A DNA stretch of 64,000 nucleotides from an uncultured bacterium (GCA_949293265.1 CASFCK010000001.1:122254-186253), one strand, 5' to 3'; positions 9,702 to 18,454 are shown, counted from the stretch's first letter. The notes: generated by a model not told the origin, from the sequence alone. Numbers and translations are program-made.

Positions 9702-11242
9702 TATTGGAAATCCCCCTCATTCTTAACTGCATTAGTTCTGCTATAGAAAAATAGAGATAATGTAGCTACAACAACGAATACAATAATACCAATAACTGAA
9801 GCTACACCATAATCTTTAGATACTTCACCCATTGCTAGCTTATATAACCAAGTGATTAATAAGTCGGTTTGACCAGCGCCATATACATATGTGCTTAGTG
9901 GTGCACCATTTACAGTTGTAAATGAAGGACTACCACCAGATAATAGGTAAATAACATTAAAGTTATTGATATTGCCAACAAAGTTAGATATTAAATATGG
10001 ACCAGTTACAAATAGCATATATGGTAAGGTAATCTTAGCATACATCTTAAATGGACTAGCTCCATCAATACGAGCTGATTCATATAAGTCTTGAGGAATA
10101 TTCATTAAGATACCAGAACACATTAGCATAGTATATGGAATACCTATCCACATGTTAACTACAATTATAGTAATCTTAGTGATTAATCCATCTTCTAAGA
10201 ATCTAATATTTTCACTAATTATTCCGACATTTCTTAATAAAGCATTAAGACCGCCAGTTTCAGTTTTTAAAAATTGTGATAAGAATAATAAAGATATAAA
10301 TTGAGGAACAGCGATAGTTGTGATTAAAACTGTACGCCATAGCTTTTTAAATCTAATACCCTTCTTATTGATAATCATAGCTACAATCATACCTAAAAAA
10401 TAGTTTGTGAATGTAGCAAATATTGCCCAAATCAAAGTCCATAATAAGATTTGCATGAAAACCCCTGCGAATTGACTAGAATCTCCTCCAGTCATACCAA
10501 ATAGCTTTTGGAAATTATAAGTGCCAACCCAATCAAACAAAACTCTTGGATTTTGATATGTCGATGAATAGTTGGTAAAACCAACTAAAATCATTACAAA
10601 TAATGGGATTATGGTAAACATCACAACCCCAAGTGTTGGGAAAGCAAGTAAGACTTTGTGAAAGTTTTTACCTACTAAACTATTTAAAGTTTCTTTATCA
10701 CCAACATGTTTACCAATTTTTTCTAAATTTTCTAATTCTCTATTTTCATTAATTTGAATAGACCATAAGAAAATTAAAATACCTATTAAAATTAAGGTTA
10801 TAACAAAATTTAATAAAATTAATAAACTATCATCTTTAAATTCCGCTATTTCAATACCTAAATTAGGATCAACATAAACTGTTTGGGCTACATAACCAAA
10901 TGTCGCAATCTTAGCTATTGCGTTAGCACCAACAGTTACCATAAAGATGACAAAGGCTATTTCATAAATTAAATACATACATCCTTTAATTAATGATTTT
11001 CTTGATAAGTGTCCAAACCCCATAACTAGATAACTAGTTCTTGTCTTATAATCACCACTAACAAAAATTTCATATAAATTAACAAAGTAATTTATGATAG
11101 CGCTACCAATTTTTTTGAATAAAATAACTAGAGTGCTGCTAAAGAATTTAGCAACTCCTCTAGGTATTGCCTTAAAAAATTCTAAAATTTTATATAAAAT
11201 TCTCTTATAACTAGGGAGTGCAAGGTATTCGATTGTCGTCAT
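9701..11242 (-). CDS. malF: Maltodextrin ABC transporter permease MalF (long N-terminus)
   Basis: This 513-residue protein is the MalF-type permease. The C-terminal ~300 residues form the binding-protein-dependent transport domain with an EAA loop (Y-E-S-A-R-I-D-G-A near the last third) and about six membrane segments. The N-terminal ~200 residues add two or three further membrane segments and a charged segment (NENRELENLEKIG), so the protein is longer than most Gram-positive MalF proteins. It starts at an ATG behind AAGGAGG. A 75-bp gap with a strong hairpin separates it from malE, consistent with differential expression of the binding protein and the membrane proteins. Confidence 0.9.
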   Translation of the reverse strand: MTTIEYLALPSYKRILYKILEFFKAIPRGVAKFFSSTLVILFKKIGSAIINYFVNLYEIFVSGDYKTRTSYLVMGFGHLSRKSLIKGCMYLIYEIAFVIFMVTVGANAIAKIATFGYVAQTVYVDPNLGIEIAEFKDDSLLILLNFVITLILIGILIFLWSIQINENRELENLEKIGKHVGDKETLNSLVGKNFHKVLLAFPTLGVVMFTIIPLFVMILVGFTNYSSTYQNPRVLFDWVGTYNFQKLFGMTGGDSSQFAGVFMQILLWTLIWAIFATFTNYFLGMIVAMIINKKGIRFKKLWRTVLITTIAVPQFISLLFLSQFLKTETGGLNALLRNVGIISENIRFLEDGLITKITIIVVNMWIGIPYTMLMCSGILMNIPQDLYESARIDGASPFKMYAKITLPYMLFVTGPYLISNFVGNINNFNVIYLLSGGSPSFTTVNGAPLSTYVYGAGQTDLLITWLYKLAMGEVSKDYGVASVIGIIVFVVVATLSLFFYSRTNAVKNEGDFQ

Positions 11243-11271
11243 AAAATACTCCTCCTTTATAACAAGAAATA

Positions 11272-11300
11272 CATAGTAGGGCTTTAAAGCCCATACTATG
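11272..11300 (-). other. Intercistronic hairpin between malE and malF
   Basis: A near-perfect inverted repeat: CATAGTA-GGGCTTT (11272-11285) pairs with AAAGCCC-TACTATG (11286-11300, one bulged base at 11293). On the minus strand it lies just after the malE stop and is not followed by a T-run, so it looks like an mRNA-stabilising or processing hairpin rather than a full terminator. Confidence 0.75.
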
Positions 11301-11317
11301 CATTATTAAATTGTTTT

Positions 11318-12559
11318 TTATTGACTAGCTTCAATAGAATCATTTAAAGTTTTAGCATAAGTTGCTAATTCTTCTAAAGTAAATGAACCATCTTGCATTG
11401 CTGTATAAAGAGTATTTGGAGCTGTCCAGAAGTTTCCTGGTACTGCAGTTTGAGCATGTGCGAATTCTTGTTGAGCAATTAAAACTTGAACATTTGGATC
11501 TGACGTTACTGTAGAGTTTGTTGCAGCAGCTTTATTACATGGTGCAATGCCATTTTCTTCAAATCTAGCTAATTGTGATTCTTCACCTGATAAATATTTA
11601 GCTAATTCATGAGCAGCCACTAATCTATCATTATCACCTTGACTAACTTGAGGGTTAACGCCTAATAATTTACCACCTAAGAAAGCACCCAAGTGTTTTG
11701 TATCGCCATCAACTGTTACTGTTGGCATTACAGCACAACCATAATTGTCGCCTAATGCTTCTTTATATGCTGCAATATCCCAAGTACCTGCTATACAAGC
11801 TACTAAGTTATTAGATGGAGTTGGAGCTGCCATTTCATTTTGCCATGCTGGACTTTGCATAATTTGATACATAGCTTTAATAGCTTTTTGACCAGCATCG
11901 CCATCAAAGTCAGCAGAAATACTAGTTATAGCGCCGTCTTCATCAAATACCATTTTATAATCAGCACCATATGTAAATAGTGCGCCAGCTGACCAGAATG
12001 CTTCACCTAGGTTATAACCTACTCTCTTACCAGCTTTGGCTGCCTTATCTAACATAGTTTCAATAGATTTAACATCATCAGCTGTATAGAATGATGTATC
12101 ATATTGAACATAGTATGTATTATCACCGGTATATGGATAAGCATATAAGTTTTCATTAAATGTCGCTAAAGATACACCAAGTTCTGAGTTGTTTTCTGTT
12201 ACGAAATCAGCATTATCACCAACTAGTCTAGCTAATGCACCTTTTTGATATAAGACTGTAATTTTATCTGATGCAAATTCATATACATCTGGTCCTACTA
12301 CCCAGTCTAATACTTCACTATCAACCTTATCAGCACCATGTGCTACATATGTGATGTTATAAGTATTTTCATCACCTAAAGATTTACGATATTGTTTAAA
12401 TTTTTCAAATAAACTCTCGTTAAATTCTTGGTCAGATGCCGCACCTGAATAAGTTAAGTTAATAGTCTTTGGACCATCACTTTCTTCGCCGCCACCACCA
12501 CAGGCAGCTAAGCTTAGTGTTAATAAACTAACACCCATTAAAGCAAATAATTTTTTCAT
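11318..12559 (-). CDS. malE: Maltodextrin-binding lipoprotein MalE
   Basis: The product is a 413-residue solute-binding lipoprotein with signal peptide and lipobox LAAC (Cys20) followed by a Gly-rich GGGGEE linker. The fold type is family 1 extracellular solute-binding protein, with features such as DVYEFASDKI-like ligand cleft segments and AHELAKYLSGEE near the C-terminus. It captures maltodextrins outside and delivers them to MalFG. The ATG is preceded by AGGAGG. It lies at the head of malEFG, 41 bp after the HAD gene. Binding proteins are needed in excess, and the hairpin after the stop may help achieve this. Confidence 0.92.
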   Translation of the reverse strand: MKKLFALMGVSLLTLSLAACGGGGEESDGPKTINLTYSGAASDQEFNESLFEKFKQYRKSLGDENTYNITYVAHGADKVDSEVLDWVVGPDVYEFASDKITVLYQKGALARLVGDNADFVTENNSELGVSLATFNENLYAYPYTGDNTYYVQYDTSFYTADDVKSIETMLDKAAKAGKRVGYNLGEAFWSAGALFTYGADYKMVFDEDGAITSISADFDGDAGQKAIKAMYQIMQSPAWQNEMAAPTPSNNLVACIAGTWDIAAYKEALGDNYGCAVMPTVTVDGDTKHLGAFLGGKLLGVNPQVSQGDNDRLVAAHELAKYLSGEESQLARFEENGIAPCNKAAATNSTVTSDPNVQVLIAQQEFAHAQTAVPGNFWTAPNTLYTAMQDGSFTLEELATYAKTLNDSIEASQ

Positions 12560-12600
12560 CCTTTTTTTACCTCCTAATATTAAAATATTTGCTGTTTTGA

Positions 12601-13293
12601 TTAATCTATTGCTAGATTAATTTCCATAATTAATTTTGCTATCTTCTTAGAATCAAACCCTTTTAATTTTTCTTTATAATCGTTTTTTGGTGTTAAATTT
12701 GATTCTATAAAGATAGTTTTAAAATTTAATGATTTAGCTGGTAATATATCGCATTCTAAATCGTTACCTATCATTAAATAATGACTAGCCATAGGGGTTT
12801 TTAGTTTGGCTTTTTTAAAGAATTCTAAATTAGGTTTTTTAATACCATAATCACTTGATATGAAGATTTTCTTAAAATAATCTTTAATTCCTAATTCTTC
12901 TAATTCTTTTAAGGTAAAGATTGTTTGAGCATTTGATAAAACATAAAGATTATAATCATTATTGTTTTTTAGTTCTTCTAATAGTTCAATTACCCCGTCA
13001 TATAATTTAATGTATTTAGTTGATAATTTGCGAAAATTATAAGCTATATCATCAATTATGAACATTTTATCTATTCCTTTAAATAATTTTGTAAATACAT
13101 CAATTAGTTCAATTTCTTCTTTTTTCTTTTCTAATTTTTTAACTAACTTATAATATTTTTTCTTTAGTTTTAAAGGTTTATATATTTTGTATTTAGAAAC
13201 ATATTTACTAAAATTATTCCAAAAAGTTATATCTTCTTCATCTGTACAAATATCTATTAAAGTTCCATATAAATCAAAATAAATGTTGGTTAT
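12601..13293 (-). CDS. HAD-superfamily hydrolase with a non-canonical ATA start
   Basis: The open frame extends well upstream of the first in-frame ATG (13063-13065). Reading from an ATA at 13291-13293 gives 230 residues beginning with ITNIYFDLYGTLIDI, the HAD motif I (D-x-Y-G-T-L), which an ATG start would lose. Later motifs follow: VLSNA (motif II), a Lys in GIKKPN (motif III) and GNDLECDI (motif IV). AAGGGGGGGG lies about 6 bp upstream of the ATA as a very strong ribosome binding site. No ATG, GTG, TTG or CTG is available in frame between the upstream stop and motif I. The gene sits between the phosphorylase and malE, so a sugar-phosphate phosphatase role is plausible. The substrate is unknown. 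Confidence 0.72.
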   Translation of the reverse strand: MTNIYFDLYGTLIDICTDEEDITFWNNFSKYVSKYKIYKPLKLKKKYYKLVKKLEKKKEEIELIDVFTKLFKGIDKMFIIDDIAYNFRKLSTKYIKLYDGVIELLEELKNNNDYNLYVLSNAQTIFTLKELEELGIKDYFKKIFISSDYGIKKPNLEFFKKAKLKTPMASHYLMIGNDLECDILPAKSLNFKTIFIESNLTPKNDYKEKLKGFDSKKIAKLIMEINLAID

Positions 13294-13336
13294 GGATACC
13301 CCCCCCTTATATTTTTTACCTAAAAAAAACTAAAGT

Positions 13337-15634
13337 TTATTTTAGATGCCAAATCAGTTTATTATAATCAAGGATTGAACGGTCTGATGAAAATTTAGCG
13401 GCTGATGCCATATTTATTAAACATTTTTCATAGAATATATCTCTACCATAATCTTGATTGGCTATTAATTTAGTTTTAATATAAGAATCAAAATCTGCTA
13501 AAACTAAATAATTATCTGGGTTGTTGCCATTTAATAATGAATCATAAATAGCTTTAAATACCCCGCTTCCTAAATCATTAAGTGTACCATCAATTAAAGA
13601 TTCAACCACTCTTTTTAATTTTGGATTATTTTCTAATAATTCATAAGGATTATAATTTTCTTTTACTTTAGCTACTTCTCTAACATTTAAGCCAAAAATG
13701 TAGTTATAATTAAATCCAGCTTCTTCTGCTATCTCAACATTAGCTCCATCTAGTGTCCCAATTGTAGGGGTACCATTTAACATAAACTTCATATTAGAGG
13801 TTCCGCTAGCTTCCATTCCGGCCATTGAAATTTGTTCAGATAAATCAGCTGCACAAACTATTTTTTCAGCATATGATACATTATAGTTTGCTACAAACAC
13901 AACTTTTAATATTTTGCTAACCTCAGGATCATTATTTACTAAGTCAGCTATCGTGTTAATATATTTAATAATAGCTTTAGCCATATAATAACCTGGTGCT
14001 GATTTAGCACCAAAAATAAAGGCTGTAGGTTTAAAGTTTTTAATTGAGCCATCTTTAATACCATAATAGATATATAGAATGCTAAAGGCATTTAAAAGTT
14101 GTCTTTTATATTCGTGTAATCTTTTTACTTGAACATCAAACATAAAGTCAGTTGGTATTAAGATGTTATCATGTTTATAAATATAATCACTTAAAATCTT
14201 TTTATTTTTTTGTTTTATAATTTTAAATTTTTCTAAGAATCTTTTATCAGTTACATAGCTTTTGACTTTAGATAATTCATCTAAATTACAAATCCATTTA
14301 TCTCCAATTAAAGAACAAATTTCTTTAGTTAAATTTGGGTTATTCAATACTAACCATCTTCTTGGCGTTATTCCATTTGTTACATTTTCAAACTTATCGG
14401 GATATAAGTTATACCAATCTTTAAAAGTATCCGCTTTTAAAATATTAGTATGAATCTCAGCTACCCCATTTACTTTAGCTGCTACAAAGATTGCTAGATT
14501 AGCCATATGTACTAAATTATCTTTAATAATGTAATATTTAGTATTATCTAATGTGTTATCAATAATATCTTGTAATTTGATAATTTCAGTTAATACATCA
14601 GGTAAATATTTTTCTAACATCTCAACTGGCCATTTTTCTAATGCTTCACCCATTATTGTATGATTAGTAAAGTTAAATGATTGATGACATATCTCTAAAG
14701 CTTCATTAAAAGACAAACCTTCTTTTTGTAATAATCTTAAATATTCTGGTATAGCTAGAGTTGGATGAGTATCATTTAATTGGAATATTTGATATTTAGC
14801 TATATCTTTTAAACTATGTTTTTTAGTTTTATATTTAGCTAAAACATCTTGAAGCGAGGCCGAAACCATAAAATATTCTTGTCTTAATCTTAAAACTTTG
14901 CCAAGATATGTATTATCATTAGGATATAAGACAGCTGTGATTTCTTTAGCATTATATTCATTAATTGCATTTTCGCTACCTTGCATATTATCAAAGGCTT
15001 TAAAATCAAAATCTTCATAAGCTTCGCTTTGCCATAGTCTTAAAGTATTAACTACCTTACTATCATAACCAATAACTGGCATGTCATAAGGGATAGCCTT
15101 TACCTTCATATCTGAAAATTCAACTATTCTTGCATCTTCATCACGTCTAATTGAGAATGGGTCACCCCACTTTAGCCAATCATCAGCTTCTTCATTTTGA
15201 AAACCATTGATAAAGTTTTGTTTAAACAAACCGAAACGATATCTTATGCCATAACCGTCTAAAGGAATACCTTTAGTGGCTGCTGATTCTAAAAAACAAG
15301 CTGCAAGCCTTCCGAGACCACCATTACCTAAAGCGGCATCTTCAACTTCTTCAAATTCATTTAAATCAATATGAAAATTAGCTAGTGAGTTTTTAACATC
15401 TTCAGTCATTTTCATATTTAGTAAGTTAGCATATACAAGTCGGCCTATTAAGAATTCGGCAGAGAGATAACCACATTTCTTAATGTCTGCACATCTTGTA
15501 TTATGCCAATCATTACTTACTTTTAACATTATTAATTTAGATATTACATTATAAAGCTGTTTGACATTAGCTTCTTTTACATCTATTTGATATTCTAACC
15601 TCATCAGTTCTTCTATTTCTTTTGTATAATCCAT
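13337..15634 (-). CDS. glgP: Maltodextrin/glycogen phosphorylase (GT35)
   Basis: This 765-residue cytoplasmic enzyme releases alpha-glucose-1-phosphate from maltodextrin ends. The pyridoxal-phosphate site is clear: EASGTSNMKF with the Schiff-base Lys at about residue 616, followed by TIGTLDGANVEI. The N-terminus contains GGLGRLAACF and the glucan-binding region. The length is at the shorter end, typical of bacterial maltodextrin phosphorylases (malP). It is 2 bp from malQ, its usual functional partner. Whether the substrate is stored glycogen or imported dextrin cannot be told from the sequence, but no glycogen synthesis genes are present here, so dextrin is favoured. Confidence 0.95.
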   Translation of the reverse strand: MDYTKEIEELMRLEYQIDVKEANVKQLYNVISKLIMLKVSNDWHNTRCADIKKCGYLSAEFLIGRLVYANLLNMKMTEDVKNSLANFHIDLNEFEEVEDAALGNGGLGRLAACFLESAATKGIPLDGYGIRYRFGLFKQNFINGFQNEEADDWLKWGDPFSIRRDEDARIVEFSDMKVKAIPYDMPVIGYDSKVVNTLRLWQSEAYEDFDFKAFDNMQGSENAINEYNAKEITAVLYPNDNTYLGKVLRLRQEYFMVSASLQDVLAKYKTKKHSLKDIAKYQIFQLNDTHPTLAIPEYLRLLQKEGLSFNEALEICHQSFNFTNHTIMGEALEKWPVEMLEKYLPDVLTEIIKLQDIIDNTLDNTKYYIIKDNLVHMANLAIFVAAKVNGVAEIHTNILKADTFKDWYNLYPDKFENVTNGITPRRWLVLNNPNLTKEICSLIGDKWICNLDELSKVKSYVTDKRFLEKFKIIKQKNKKILSDYIYKHDNILIPTDFMFDVQVKRLHEYKRQLLNAFSILYIYYGIKDGSIKNFKPTAFIFGAKSAPGYYMAKAIIKYINTIADLVNNDPEVSKILKVVFVANYNVSYAEKIVCAADLSEQISMAGMEASGTSNMKFMLNGTPTIGTLDGANVEIAEEAGFNYNYIFGLNVREVAKVKENYNPYELLENNPKLKRVVESLIDGTLNDLGSGVFKAIYDSLLNGNNPDNYLVLADFDSYIKTKLIANQDYGRDIFYEKCLINMASAAKFSSDRSILDYNKLIWHLK

Positions 15635-15636
15635 TC

Positions 15637-17136
15637 TTACCTCCTATATTTTGTCACCAAGCTAGCAAGTCTTAAAGCTAATTCATTTGACAAATTTTCC
15701 TTTAAAATTCGGTAAGACCAGTTATCAGTCGAAACTGTAGAAGGTAGATTCATTCTAGATTTGCCATCTTGACATAACAAGTCTTGAATTGGAATTATGC
15801 AAGTATCTGCTTTAGATGCATAAGCAAGTTCAATTACACATTCAACTAATTTATGTGGTTCTTCACCTAAATATTTAACACTTAGAAGTTCGCATTCTTT
15901 TTCTAAATCTTTATAGTAAATCTCAAGTTCTTCTTCTTTTAAGTCTAAAATATATTGATACAAAGGCATATTATCATGGGTACCTGTATAGACAACATAA
16001 TTATTAGTGTAATTTGATGGTTTATGTTCATTATTACTATGGCCATCAAAAGCAAACTCAATTATCTTCATACCAGGATATCCTACTTGCTTCATTAAGG
16101 TTCTAACACCCTCATCAATTGTGCCCAGGTCTTCCGCTACAATATTAAGGTCTAATTTATCTTTAAATAAATCAAATTTAGGTCCATCTTGCCAACTACC
16201 TTTTCTTGCGTTTACATGTCCATATGGTATAGCATAATATCTATCAAATCCTCTAAAATGATCTATTCTTAAAATATCATATAAGACAAAAGCTTTTGAT
16301 ATTCTCTCATTCCACCATTTATAACCATTATCTTTCATATATTGCCAATTATAGATTGGATTACCCCATAACTGACCATCATCAGTAAAGGCATCTGGTG
16401 GACAACCTGCTACTAAAGTTGGAACTTTATTTTGATCAAGCAAGAACATTTCAGGATGCATCCAAACTTCAACACTATCATAAGCAATATAAAGTGGCAT
16501 ATCACCCATTATCTCGATACCATTATCGTTAGCATATTTATGTAATTTGTTCCATTCATCTAAAAATTCATATTGAGTCCAAACCCAAAATAAGTATTCT
16601 TTATAATAATCATTAATAATTGCTTCTTCTAATTCTTTAGAATAATTTTGATATGTTTTATCCCATTTATCCCAAGATATGTAGTTATGGATTTTCTTAA
16701 TAGTCATAAAAACTGCAAAATCTTTATATTCTCCTTTAGCTACAAAATCTAAAAAGTCTTTATTGTTACTATCAAAATTTAAGAAAGCTTTATATAACAT
16801 TTCTATTTTACCATTAAAAAGTAAGCTATAATCTACTTTATTATCTTCATAACCTAATTTAACATCTTTGTAATCACTTAATTTTAATAATCCTTTTTCT
16901 CTTAAAATATCAAAGTCTATAAAATAATAATTTAGGGCTGTAGAAGATACAGATTGATAAGGAGAATCACCATAATTAGTTGGAACAATCGGCAAAACTT
17001 GCCAAATTTTTAATTTGGCTTTTTTTAGCCAATCTACAAAATGGTAAGCTTCTTCTCCTAATGTTCCTACTCCATATTTACTAGGTAATGAACTAATATG
17101 TAAAAGTAGCCCAGCCTTTCTTTCTTTTTCTTTCAT
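15637..17136 (-). CDS. malQ: 4-alpha-glucanotransferase (amylomaltase, GH77)
   Basis: MalQ transfers glucan chains between maltodextrins so that the phosphorylase can use them. I start it at the ATG at 17134-17136, where AAGGGG is well placed and the protein begins MKEKERKAGLLLHISSLPS, the usual family N-terminus. Key motifs are SPYQSVSS, LRIDHFRGF (nucleophile Asp), AEDLGTI (acid/base Glu) and TGTHDN (Asp). The 499-residue length is normal. It is the first gene of the minus-strand maltodextrin operon, and two LacI-type operator-like sites flank its promoter. Confidence 0.95.
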   Translation of the reverse strand: MKEKERKAGLLLHISSLPSKYGVGTLGEEAYHFVDWLKKAKLKIWQVLPIVPTNYGDSPYQSVSSTALNYYFIDFDILREKGLLKLSDYKDVKLGYEDNKVDYSLLFNGKIEMLYKAFLNFDSNNKDFLDFVAKGEYKDFAVFMTIKKIHNYISWDKWDKTYQNYSKELEEAIINDYYKEYLFWVWTQYEFLDEWNKLHKYANDNGIEIMGDMPLYIAYDSVEVWMHPEMFLLDQNKVPTLVAGCPPDAFTDDGQLWGNPIYNWQYMKDNGYKWWNERISKAFVLYDILRIDHFRGFDRYYAIPYGHVNARKGSWQDGPKFDLFKDKLDLNIVAEDLGTIDEGVRTLMKQVGYPGMKIIEFAFDGHSNNEHKPSNYTNNYVVYTGTHDNMPLYQYILDLKEEELEIYYKDLEKECELLSVKYLGEEPHKLVECVIELAYASKADTCIIPIQDLLCQDGKSRMNLPSTVSTDNWSYRILKENLSNELALRLASLVTKYRR

Positions 17137-17154
17137 ATAAATTACCCCTTTTTT

Positions 17155-17168
17155 ATAAAACGTTTTCA
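17155..17168 (-). promoter_or_regulatory. LacI/CcpA-type operator-like site downstream of the malQ promoter
   Basis: On the minus strand the site reads TGAAAACGTTTTAT. It matches 12 of 14 positions of the catabolite-response (cre) consensus and lies between the -10 box and the malQ ribosome binding site, a repression position. The adjacent LacI-family gene is the obvious candidate; CcpA is the alternative. Confidence 0.6.
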
Positions 17169-17176
17169 CATGTATT

Positions 17177-17204
17177 ATTTTAAACTAATAAAAAAAATTT
17201 GCAA
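17177..17204 (-). promoter_or_regulatory. Promoter of malQ and the maltodextrin operon
   Basis: Sigma-A type boxes on the minus strand: -35 TTGCAA (17199-17204), a 16-bp spacer and -10 TAAAAT (17177-17182). The distance to the malQ start is about 40 bp. Confidence 0.7.
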
Positions 17205-17213
17205 GCGTTTTTA
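17200..17213 (+). promoter_or_regulatory. cre-like operator overlapping the malQ -35 box
   Basis: TGCAAGCGTTTTTA matches 13 of 14 positions of the cre consensus TGNAANCGNWNNCA. It covers the -35 box of the malQ promoter, so a bound LacI-family protein would block transcription. Confidence 0.6.
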
Positions 17214-17217
17214 CTTG

Positions 17218-17268
17218 TTTTCGAAAAGTTTCAAAACAATGCATTTATTTTCGAAAAAATTTCGAAAA
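17218..17268. promoter_or_regulatory. Cluster of TTTTCGAAAA palindromes upstream of malR
   Basis: TTTTCGAAAA occurs at 17218-17227 and 17248-17257, with a near copy TTTCGAAAA at 17260-17268 and a degenerate TTTCAAAA at 17229-17236. The centres are 10, 20 and 11 bp apart, roughly in helical phase. The cluster ends 5 bp before the malR -35 box. It looks like a multi-site operator; the binding protein is unknown. Confidence 0.5.
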
Positions 17269-17272
17269 TAAA

Positions 17273-17300
17273 TTGAAAAAAGCATAAATTAGTATATAAT
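17273..17300 (+). promoter_or_regulatory. Promoter of malR
   Basis: -35 TTGAAA (17273-17278), a 16-bp spacer and a perfect -10 TATAAT (17295-17300). Transcription would start near 17307, leaving a leader of about 165 nt before the regulator start. Confidence 0.75.
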
Positions 17301-17310
17301 AGTAATGCTG

Positions 17311-17431
17311 ATAGCCTGAAAATAAAATATATTTAATCTAAGCACGAGCATAAAAAGGACATAAACGTGATCTGTAGTTTACAATAGAACCTCGTGCTTA
17401 GCTTATAACAAAAAACTATTTTCATAGCTAT
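17311..17431 (+). ncRNA. Structured 5' leader RNA of malR (candidate riboswitch, attenuator or small RNA)
   Basis: The outer helix pairs ATAGC and TGAAAATA (17311-17324, C17316 bulged) with TATTTTCA and GCTAT (17417-17431). The inner helix pairs CTAAGCACGAG (17338-17348) perfectly with CTCGTGCTTAG (17391-17401) and encloses a 42-nt loop. Unpaired A/T-rich strands between them form a central bubble. A further small hairpin with a TTC loop (TGTC/GACA, about 17435-17445) precedes the ribosome binding site. There is no T-run after the structure, so a translational rather than termination mechanism is more likely. It matches no riboswitch class I can recall. Confidence 0.5.
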
Positions 17432-17470
17432 GTGTGTCTTCGACATATGAGAAAGGAATGTGAGGTTAAT

Positions 17471-18454
17471 ATGAAAATAAAAGACATAGCCTACGACTTG
17501 CATCTATCAGTCTCTACAGTTTCTAAGGCATTAAATGGTGCTTTTGATGTCTCTAATGAAACTAAACAGCTAGTTCTAGACTATGCTAAAAAGGTTGGTT
17601 ATAAAGCTAGAGACCAAAGACTAAAGACGACAAAAAAAAGAAGGTTATGTATTATCCACAGTGTCGATAATTTAATAAATCCTTCTAGTTTATTTATGGC
17701 GCTTAGTGCCGCTTTTTCAAAATATGCTGGGGAAAATAATTTTGAAGTGATTCAAGTAGGTGCTCATCAAATTGGGGAAAGTTATGATGATTATTTAAAA
17801 GATAATCATTTTGATGGGGCCTTTATTTTAGGATTAAATTATGAAAGTCCCTTATTGAATAAAATTAAAGGAACTAATATACCTACTGTTTTATTTGATA
17901 ATATAGTTGAAGGTGATAAAATATCTTCAATAAACAATGAAAATTTAAATACAATTTCTAAATTAGTAACTCTATTACATAATAAAGGTCATAATAAAAT
18001 TGGTTTTATTCATGGTGATAGAAGCTCTTTTATATCTAACGAAAGATATGCAGGTTACATTATTGGACTTGAAATGAATGGTATAGCCTATAATCCAAAT
18101 TATATTTATTTTGGTTCATATAATGAAGAATCAGGTTATAAAGCCGCATCTTTTTTCAAAAATACTGATGTTTCAGCTATAGTTTGTTCATCAGACAGTA
18201 TCGCAATAGGTCTTATTAGAGGACTTAAAGATATTGGGATTAGTTGCCCTGAAGATGTTTCAATCACAGGTTATGATGATCTTGAAATAGCTAGTTATTT
18301 TACTCCGCCTTTAACTACAGTCCGTCAAGACCTAGATCTAATAGGAAATAGAGCTTTTGACTTGCTTGTCAGTATGTTAATGAATAGAACAAATCAAAGA
18401 ATTGTTATATTTTCAGATATTATAATTAGAGAGTCTATTAGAAATATTTTATAA
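17471..18454 (+). CDS. LacI-family transcriptional regulator of the maltodextrin cluster
   Basis: I choose the ATG at 17471, after TGAGG, because the protein then opens with the canonical LacI helix-turn-helix (MKIKDIAYDLHLSVSTVSKALNG, residues 1-23, with hinge to about residue 60). The rest is a periplasmic-binding-protein-like effector domain (SDSIAIGLIRGLKDIG and SITGYDDLEIASYFTPPLTTV). It is 327 residues and is divergent from malQ, so it most likely represses the maltodextrin operon and itself in response to a maltose-type ligand. It could instead play a CcpA-like global role, since similar operator sites recur through the window, but its position favours MalR. Confidence 0.88.
   Translation: MKIKDIAYDLHLSVSTVSKALNGAFDVSNETKQLVLDYAKKVGYKARDQRLKTTKKRRLCIIHSVDNLINPSSLFMALSAAFSKYAGENNFEVIQVGAHQIGESYDDYLKDNHFDGAFILGLNYESPLLNKIKGTNIPTVLFDNIVEGDKISSINNENLNTISKLVTLLHNKGHNKIGFIHGDRSSFISNERYAGYIIGLEMNGIAYNPNYIYFGSYNEESGYKAASFFKNTDVSAIVCSSDSIAIGLIRGLKDIGISCPEDVSITGYDDLEIASYFTPPLTTVRQDLDLIGNRAFDLLVSMLMNRTNQRIVIFSDIIIRESIRNIL

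Noticed and set aside
13293..13310. Phase-variable G tract (eight Gs) upstream of the HAD gene
   Set aside because: No ATG, GTG or TTG exists upstream in any frame that a length change would connect to the HAD frame, so slippage would not switch the gene. The tract fits better as a Shine-Dalgarno.
17311..17431. T-box, purine, FMN, cobalamin or preQ1 riboswitch identity for the malR leader
   Set aside because: None of the conserved core sequences of these classes that I know is present; only the helices are visible.
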